A stretch of 64,000 bases of DNA, taken from Streptomyces scopuliridis RB72. Its GTDB lineage: Bacteria; Actinomycetota; Actinomycetes; Streptomycetales; Streptomycetaceae. Positions 59,194-64,000 of the stretch are shown here, piece after piece. The notes under the pieces are model-generated. The model did no database searches. It saw only the letters and a list, made by a program, of their open reading frames with translations, and was not told the DNA's origin. The position numbers and the translations under genes are program-made. Numbering within the stretch: position 1 is the first letter of the stretch; every line of letters starts with the position of its first letter. Where the stretch lies: positions 124,001-188,000 of the forward strand of contig NZ_JOEI01000001.1 of NCBI RefSeq assembly GCF_000718095.1. The letters are read 5' to 3'.

Positions 59194-60633
59194 ATGACGC
59201 AAGCCTTGGAAACCTTGGAGTACGACGTTGTGGTGCTGGGCGCGGGACCGGTGGGCGAGAACGTCGCCGACCGGGCCAGGGCGGCCGGGCTGAGCACGGC
59301 GGTCGTCGAGAGTGAACTGGTCGGCGGTGAGTGCTCGTACTGGGCCTGCATGCCCAGCAAGGCCCTGCTCCGTCCGGTGATCACGCGCGCCGACGCCCGG
59401 CGTGTGCCGGGGGTGAGCCAGGCCGTACGGGGGCCGCTGGACGCCGAGGCCGTGCTCGCCCACCGCGACGAGTTCACCGCGCACTGGAAGGACGATGGCC
59501 AGGTCGCGTGGCTCGACGGGATCGGCGCCGATATCTACCGCGGTCATGGCCGGCTGGACGGCAAGAAGAGGGTCGCCGTCACGGGCCCGGAGGGCGATAC
59601 GCAGGTGCTGATCGCCCGCCACGCCGTCGCCGTGTGCACGGGCAGCCGGGCCGTACTGCCCGATCTCCCGGGACTCGCCGGCACCAAGCCGTGGACCAGC
59701 CGCGAGGCGACCAGTTCCGCGCGGGTTCCCGGACGGCTCGTGGTCGTCGGCGGGGGAGTGGTGGGTGTGGAGATGGCCACCGCCTGGCGGGCGCTCGGCT
59801 CCGACGTCACGCTGCTGGTCCGCGGTGACCGCCTGCTGCCGAGGCTGGAGTCCTTCGCCGGTGAACTGGTCGCCGAGTCGCTGACGGAGGCGGGCGCCAC
59901 GGTCCGTACGGGTGTCTCGGTCAGCGCGGTCGAACGCGACGGCGGGACGGGACCCGTGACCGTGACGCTGGCCGGCGGTGAGCGGATCGAGTGCGACGAG
60001 GTGCTCTTCGCCACCGGCCGCGCCCCGCGCACGGACGACGTCGGTCTCGCGTCGGTCGGTCTGGAACCGGGCTCCTGGCTGACCGTCGACGACAGCTGCC
60101 GGGTCGAGGGCAGCGACTGGCTCTACGGGGTGGGGGACGTCAACCACCGCGCCCTGCTGACCCATCAGGGCAAGTACCAGGCCCGTATCGCGGGAGCCGC
60201 CATCGTGGCGAGGGCCCAGGGCGTACCGATCCTGGACGCCGGCCCCTGGGGCACCCACGCCGCCACCGCCGACCATGCCGCCGTCCCTCAGGTCGTCTTC
60301 ACCGAGCCGGAGGTCGGCGCCGTGGGCCTCACCCTCGCCGAGGCCGAAGCGGCGGGCTATCGCGTCCGGGCGGTCGACTACGACCTGGCCGGCGTCGCGG
60401 GCGCGTCCCTCTACGCCGACGGCTACCGCGGCCGGGCCCGCATGATCGTCGACCTGGACCGCGAGATCCTCCGGGGCGTCACCTTCACGGGCCCGGCCGT
60501 CGGCGAGCTGCTCCACTCCGCCACGATAGCGATCGTCGGCGAGGTCCCGATCGACCGCCTGTGGCACGCGGTTCCCTCCTACCCGACGATCAGCGAGGTA
60601 TGGCTGCGGCTGCTGGAGACCTACCGGGGGTAG
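59194..60633 (+). CDS. FAD/NAD(P) pyridine nucleotide-disulfide oxidoreductase
   Basis: A 479-residue flavoprotein of the lipoamide dehydrogenase/mercuric reductase group. FAD motif VVVLGAGPVGENVADRARAAG, redox pair CSYWAC in GGECSYWACMPSKALL, NAD(P) motif LVVVGGGVVGVEMATAWRALG, the second FAD motif LYGVGDVNHRALLTHQGKYQARI, and a dimerisation domain ending WHAVPSYPTISEVWLRLLE. The catalytic HxxxxE region is HAVPSYPTISE. The redox substrate is not predictable. ATG 59194 is fixed by homology and a leaderless -10. Confidence 0.9.
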   Translation: MTQALETLEYDVVVLGAGPVGENVADRARAAGLSTAVVESELVGGECSYWACMPSKALLRPVITRADARRVPGVSQAVRGPLDAEAVLAHRDEFTAHWKDDGQVAWLDGIGADIYRGHGRLDGKKRVAVTGPEGDTQVLIARHAVAVCTGSRAVLPDLPGLAGTKPWTSREATSSARVPGRLVVVGGGVVGVEMATAWRALGSDVTLLVRGDRLLPRLESFAGELVAESLTEAGATVRTGVSVSAVERDGGTGPVTVTLAGGERIECDEVLFATGRAPRTDDVGLASVGLEPGSWLTVDDSCRVEGSDWLYGVGDVNHRALLTHQGKYQARIAGAAIVARAQGVPILDAGPWGTHAATADHAAVPQVVFTEPEVGAVGLTLAEAEAAGYRVRAVDYDLAGVAGASLYADGYRGRARMIVDLDREILRGVTFTGPAVGELLHSATIAIVGEVPIDRLWHAVPSYPTISEVWLRLLETYRG

Positions 60634-60653
60634 GCCGCCCGTGCCGGTTCGCC

Positions 60654-61811
60654 TCATCCACGCCGCAGGGGCCCTGACAGGGCCAGGGTGACCGCGAGGG
60701 AGGCCGTCGCCGTCAGTGCCATCGCCGTCGAGGGCGAGGTGTGCTGGGCGACGGCTCCCGCGAGGGCCGCGCCGACGCCCTGCATGGTGAGCATGCCCGA
60801 GGCGTGCAGCCCGAGGGCGTGGCCGATCGACTTCTCGGGCGTCAGGGCCATCAGCCGCTCCTGGAGCAGCAGATTCGACGCGTAACCGACCGAGGCGAGT
60901 ACGACGGCGGCCACCGCGAGCGGCGGCGCCGGGCGCAGGGCGAACAGCAGGTACGGGGCGGCGAGCAGCAGGCACAGGGGTGTGCCGAGCCGTCCGCGCC
61001 ACCGCCGGGGGACGAACCGGCCGATCGCGATGTCCCCGGCCAGCATGCCGAGCGCCGCGACGGCGAAGAGGAGCCCCGCGTGGCCGGGCGCGTAGGGGAT
61101 GAACAGGGACTCGCAGCCGACGATCAGCCCGTTCGGCACCCAGAGGGCGAGATACACCCGGCGGCGGGGCCCGGAGGACAGCAGCCACACATTGTTCCGC
61201 CACGTCTCGCCCGCCGAAGGGCGCCCGGCGGCGCGCGGCGGGCGCCGGCCCAGGCCCCACCGGGCGACGGCGGCCGAGACGAGATGGAGGACGGCGCCGG
61301 CGAGCAGTGTGCCGCGCGGCGACAGCGCGGTCACCAGCACACCGCCGACGGCGAACCCGCAGATCTGCGTGGCGCCGGCCGACATATTGAGCAGGGAGCG
61401 GCCGAGCAGATAACCCTCCCTGGTGAGAACCTCGTTGAGCAGCCCGTAGCGCACCCCGCCGACCGGCGAGGCGATCGTGCCGAGCCCCAGAAGGACCGCG
61501 AAGACGGCCCACACGGGCAGGCCCGGGACAGCCTGGAGGGCGGTGCCGAGTGCGAAGAGCAGCGCGGTGCCCGTCAGCGCGGCGCGCGGCGGCAGCCGGT
61601 CGGCCGCCGACAGCAGCGTCGTCGCGCCGACCACCTGGGCGAGGGACGGCCCGAACAGGGCGAGGCCCGAGAGCAACGGCGAGCCGGTCTCCGCGTAGAT
61701 CAGTGTGCCCAGGGCCGGCCCGCTCACCGCCTGGGCCGCCGTCTGCCCGGCGGAGGTCAGAAGGAGCGGGGTGAACTCCGGTGTCCGGAACAGATCTTGA
61801 TAGGTGCGCAT
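60654..61811 (-). CDS. MFS transporter
   Basis: A 385-residue major facilitator with about 12 helices (MRTYQDLFRTPEFTPLLLTSAGQTAAQAVSGPALGTLIYAETGSP at the start, AGDIAIGRFVPRRWRGRLG in the middle loop). It resembles exporters linked to ArsR or MarR regulators; its substrate is unknown. It is divergent from the ArsR-family gene with only 59 nt between starts, so the same operator probably controls both. GAGACT lies 6 nt before the ATG, a possible leaderless -10. Confidence 0.85.
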   Translation of the reverse strand: MRTYQDLFRTPEFTPLLLTSAGQTAAQAVSGPALGTLIYAETGSPLLSGLALFGPSLAQVVGATTLLSAADRLPPRAALTGTALLFALGTALQAVPGLPVWAVFAVLLGLGTIASPVGGVRYGLLNEVLTREGYLLGRSLLNMSAGATQICGFAVGGVLVTALSPRGTLLAGAVLHLVSAAVARWGLGRRPPRAAGRPSAGETWRNNVWLLSSGPRRRVYLALWVPNGLIVGCESLFIPYAPGHAGLLFAVAALGMLAGDIAIGRFVPRRWRGRLGTPLCLLLAAPYLLFALRPAPPLAVAAVVLASVGYASNLLLQERLMALTPEKSIGHALGLHASGMLTMQGVGAALAGAVAQHTSPSTAMALTATASLAVTLALSGPLRRG

Positions 61812-61848
61812 GGCCGGAGTCTCAGCGGCCCCCTCGCGAGAGCGTTAC

Positions 61849-61870
61849 TGTTTCGCGGGGAGGCGAAACA
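61849..61870 (+). promoter_or_regulatory. ArsR-type operator TGTTTCGC-N6-GCGAAACA with the ribosome site in its spacer
   Basis: TGTTTCGC (61849-61856) and GCGAAACA (61863-61870) are perfect 8-bp inverted arms. The spacer and first base of the right arm are GGGGAGG (61857-61863), the only ribosome site for ATG 61871. DNA binding would repress both divergent genes, and the RNA hairpin would also hide the ribosome site. Confidence 0.65.
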
Positions 61871-62842
61871 ATGGGGTGCTGGCTGGTCAGCGCGGATACG
61901 CTCGCGGAGAGCCGCTTCGTCGTATCCCCTCTCGCCGAGACCACCGCGAGCCTGAAGACCCTGGAGCGGGGCACGGCCGCGCACCCGGGCGAGCGTGCCT
62001 GGCTCGACACGTATCTGTCCGCCTACCGGGAGCGGTTGGCCGGCGATCCGGTCACCGCGCTCCTCGTACGGGCCGGGCTGGGGCGCGGCTGGAACGCGAC
62101 CTTCCTCACCCCCACGCCGACGGGCGAGGGCGAGCAGACGTTCACGGACGAGCTGGCACGGATCCGTGAGACACCCGCCGAGACGGCCCGCGCCGATCTC
62201 GCCGAATCCCTGGCAGGACCGCTCCCCGCCCGGCTGCGCCGGTCCGATCTGCCGGCCCGCGCCGCCGATCTGCTGTGGTGGGTGTGGACGGAGACGGTGC
62301 TGCCGCACTGGCCCCGGCGCCGGGGCATCATCGAGGCCGATGTCGTCGCGCGGACAGGGCAGTTGAGCCGGGGCGGCTGGGCCGCCGCTCTGGACGGCCT
62401 GCGCCCGGGAATGCGCTGGCTGGGCGAGGGCCGGCTGCGGATCAACGCGTACGACTATCCGCAACTGGAGCTGTCCGGGGCGCGGTTGATGTTCGTCCCG
62501 GTCACCCCGGGCCGTGGCTGGGTCTCCTGGGACACGGCGCACCGGTACGCCGTGGTGTACCCGTGCTCCGGCGCGCTGGCCGAGCAGGACCGCGCGCCGG
62601 TGCCCGAGACTCTGGGCGCGTTGCTCGGAACGGCGCGGGCGGGCGTCCTCGTCCTCCTGGACACACCGAAGAGCACCACGCAGTTGGTGGCGCTGACCGG
62701 CCAGGGGCTGGGCTCGGTGGGCCGTCATCTCAAGGTCCTGCTCGACGCGGGTCTGGTCCGGCGCCGGCGTACCGGGCGGTCCGTGCTCTATTACCGCACG
62801 GACGCCGGACAGGTCCTGATGGATGTCCAACGGCGCGAGTGA
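61871..62842 (+). CDS. ArsR-family transcriptional regulator with long N-terminal domain
   Basis: A 323-residue regulator. The first 230 residues form a DUF5937-like domain (LAETTASLKTLERGTAAHPGERAWLDTYLSAYRERL, WWVWTETVLPHWPRRRGIIEADVV). A C-terminal winged helix (about 250-320) reads TPKSTTQLVALTGQGLGSVGRHLKVLLDAGLVRRRRTGRSVLYYRT. No metal-binding Cys cluster is present, so it likely senses an organic ligand. It is divergent from an MFS exporter; the shared palindrome overlaps its own ribosome site. Confidence 0.87.
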   Translation: MGCWLVSADTLAESRFVVSPLAETTASLKTLERGTAAHPGERAWLDTYLSAYRERLAGDPVTALLVRAGLGRGWNATFLTPTPTGEGEQTFTDELARIRETPAETARADLAESLAGPLPARLRRSDLPARAADLLWWVWTETVLPHWPRRRGIIEADVVARTGQLSRGGWAAALDGLRPGMRWLGEGRLRINAYDYPQLELSGARLMFVPVTPGRGWVSWDTAHRYAVVYPCSGALAEQDRAPVPETLGALLGTARAGVLVLLDTPKSTTQLVALTGQGLGSVGRHLKVLLDAGLVRRRRTGRSVLYYRTDAGQVLMDVQRRE

Positions 62843-62976
62843 GGCCGGGAACGCCGAACGCCGGGGACATCCTCCGGCGAACTCTGGCGACCGTCCCTCG
62901 CCGTCCTGAGCCATCCCATCATGACCCCCGATTCATCCGATGGATACGGAGGGGGCATGAGAATCTGGTCCTGATA

Positions 62977-63005
62977 GGAGCATTGACAGGTTCTGGTCAT
63001 GCTCC
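62977..63005 (+). promoter_or_regulatory. Dyad and -35 upstream of the last gene
   Basis: GGAGCAT (62977-62983) and ATGCTCC (62999-63005) are perfect inverted arms enclosing TTGACA (62983-62988). AATCAT (63006-63011), 17 nt after TTGACA, is a -10 placed 8 nt before ATG 63020. Confidence 0.45.
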
Positions 63006-63019
63006 AATCATCGGATCTC

Positions 63020-64000
63020 ATGACGGAATTTCCCAGACGCCATGTACTCGGAATGACGGCAGGAGCGGCGATCGGCGCCGCTCTGGTCCACCCGGCCACG
63101 GCCGACGCGAGTCCGCGCACCACCCTGCCGGGGACGGAAACAGGGACGGATACGGGGACGCATACGGAAGGCGGCGGCGGTGACTGGGGTACGGTCCCGG
63201 CCGCTCTCCCCGTCCCCCTGGAGCGGTGGTTCGACAACGACGGCATCGACACCGCGGACGCCCGCGGTGGGAACTTCGACGGCTCCGGCTACACCTTCCC
63301 CGGCGAGGAACTCCCCGCCGGGGAGGTGGAGATCGACGGACTTACCTATCACTTCCCGGCCGCCACGGCAGGAGCGAAGAACAACATCGTCGCTCTCGGG
63401 CAACGCGTCGAACTGCCCCCGGGCCGCTACCTGTCGGGCCACTTCCTGGCCGCGAGCAGTTACGGCGAGACCTCCGGAGAGGCCGTCGTCCACTACGCGG
63501 ACGGCACCACCTCGACCGCCGCCCTCGGCGGCCCCGACTGGTACGGGGGCAAGGGCGCCCTCGTCGCCCCGTACCGCTACGGCCCCACCGGCGCCAAGGA
63601 CCCGCACCAGGTGGTGATCGCCGCCTCCACGGTGGCCATCGACCCGGGCAGGGAGGCGGTGGCCCTCACCCTGCCGGTCACCCGCCCCGCCGAGGCGAAC
63701 TCCTCCTCGCTGCACATCTTCGCGCTCTCCCTCCAACCCGCCGTCGAGGGGAGGGCGTTGGCGCTCCGCAGCGCGCGCTCGACGACCTCCTCGCTGGACC
63801 ACGGCGCACAGAGCGTCGAGGCCACGGTCGTCAACGCGGGGACGGTGGGCATCCTCGCCGCCGACGGGCTCAGCCTCTCCGTGGACGTCCCGGGCGCCCG
63901 TACGGTCGCGCCCGCCCGCGTCACCCGGCTCGCTCCCGGCGACGAGACCCGCGTACGGATCGGCATCCGCCCCGGCCCCGGCACCGCGCCGGGGACCGGC
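63020..64000 (+). CDS. Tat-exported protein, possible glycoside hydrolase N-terminus (truncated by window end)
   Basis: The first 327 residues of a longer exported protein. A twin-arginine signal (FPRRHVLGMTAGAAIGAALVHPATADA) is followed by a Thr/Gly linker and a beta-rich domain: LERWFDNDGIDTADARGGNFDGSGYTFPGEEL, PAATAGAKNNIVALGQRVELPPGRY, YADGTTSTAALGGPDWYGGKGALVAPYRYGP. A second domain begins near 255 (ARSTTSSLDHGAQSVEATVVNAG). This N-terminal architecture occurs in secreted actinomycete glycosidases, with alpha-L-fucosidase a candidate, but no catalytic domain is in view. The start has no strong ribosome site. Confidence 0.7.
   Translation, partial: MTEFPRRHVLGMTAGAAIGAALVHPATADASPRTTLPGTETGTDTGTHTEGGGGDWGTVPAALPVPLERWFDNDGIDTADARGGNFDGSGYTFPGEELPAGEVEIDGLTYHFPAATAGAKNNIVALGQRVELPPGRYLSGHFLAASSYGETSGEAVVHYADGTTSTAALGGPDWYGGKGALVAPYRYGPTGAKDPHQVVIAASTVAIDPGREAVALTLPVTRPAEANSSSLHIFALSLQPAVEGRALALRSARSTTSSLDHGAQSVEATVVNAGTVGILAADGLSLSVDVPGARTVAPARVTRLAPGDETRVRIGIRPGPGTAPGTG

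Noticed and set aside
58675..61512. A 945-codon minus-strand frame ending in thioredoxin
   Set aside because: Only the last 129 codons are thioredoxin, with their own ribosome site; the rest is antisense to the disulfide oxidoreductase and other-frame to the MFS gene.

Overview
This window is high-GC actinobacterial DNA, almost certainly from a Streptomyces. The coding strand is strongly GC-biased at third positions, GTG and TTG starts are common, and several genes have a TANNNT-type -10 about 7 nt before the start codon, the leaderless arrangement typical of actinomycetes. Gene content includes SpoIIE-type phosphatases, ECF sigma and zinc anti-sigma proteins, DUF574 methyltransferase, a PAS-GGDEF-EAL protein and class F sortase. 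From memory, the block 35922-44688 (SCO0930-type lipoprotein, DUF574 methyltransferase, RmdA-like protein, LysR regulator, succinate dehydrogenase) matches gene order in the S. coelicolor SCO0922-SCO0930 region; this was not tested by alignment. No tRNA, rRNA, CRISPR array, intact insertion sequence or biosynthetic megacluster is visible.

Layout. 1-921: end of glgC. 925-4557: AbrB-type membrane protein divergent from an OmpR/histidine kinase pair, separated by five phased CTGAG repeats. 4622-8478: LacI regulator divergent from a secreted PA14-GH2 glycosidase. 8677-14638: quinone-oxidoreductase-like enzyme, GNAT, an atypical SDR, a 56-residue orphan peptide behind a long inverted repeat, DUF1990, probable TetR remnant with palindromic operators, and a DUF6777 lipoprotein. 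14702-18311: SpoIIE phosphatase and wax ester/DGAT synthase. 18501-20676: three-gene L-fucose-type sugar oxidation operon. 20664-24082: hydrolase, Fpg/Nei glycosylase, anti-sigma protein, LytTR regulator. 24280-27394: DUF485-symporter-LytS operon. 27458-30830: unknown protein, convergent overlapping anti-sigma/sigma genes, CapA, UspA.

31064-35739: cell-surface block with a polysaccharide deacetylase, class F sortase, two paralogous small exported proteins with a sortase-like C-terminal tail but no LPXTG, a DUF4239 membrane protein and a proline-rich surface protein. 35922-44688: lipoprotein, methyltransferase, c-di-GMP protein, LysR and sdhCAB. 44696-48539: Cml-type efflux, HAD phosphatase, dodecin and an orphan sugar-binding lipoprotein. 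48723-50479: ornithine-lipid acyltransferase pair. 50374-54711: ergothioneine operon egtABCD. 54883-58597: remnants and accessory genes (truncated PARG, PemK/MazF, hydrolase, thiolase flanked by an IclR start and an aldehyde dehydrogenase tail). 58675-62842: thioredoxin, flavin disulfide oxidoreductase, and an MFS/ArsR pair. 63020-64000: start of a Tat-exported protein.

Themes. Redox homeostasis recurs (ergothioneine, thioredoxin, disulfide oxidoreductase, succinate dehydrogenase). Surface modification recurs (sortase, deacetylase, CapA, ornithine lipids). Several stretches are decayed: a TetR-like remnant, a PARG remnant, IclR and ALDH remnants round a thiolase, and three related palindromic repeat elements, one of which appears to supply the stop codons of both convergent genes beside it.
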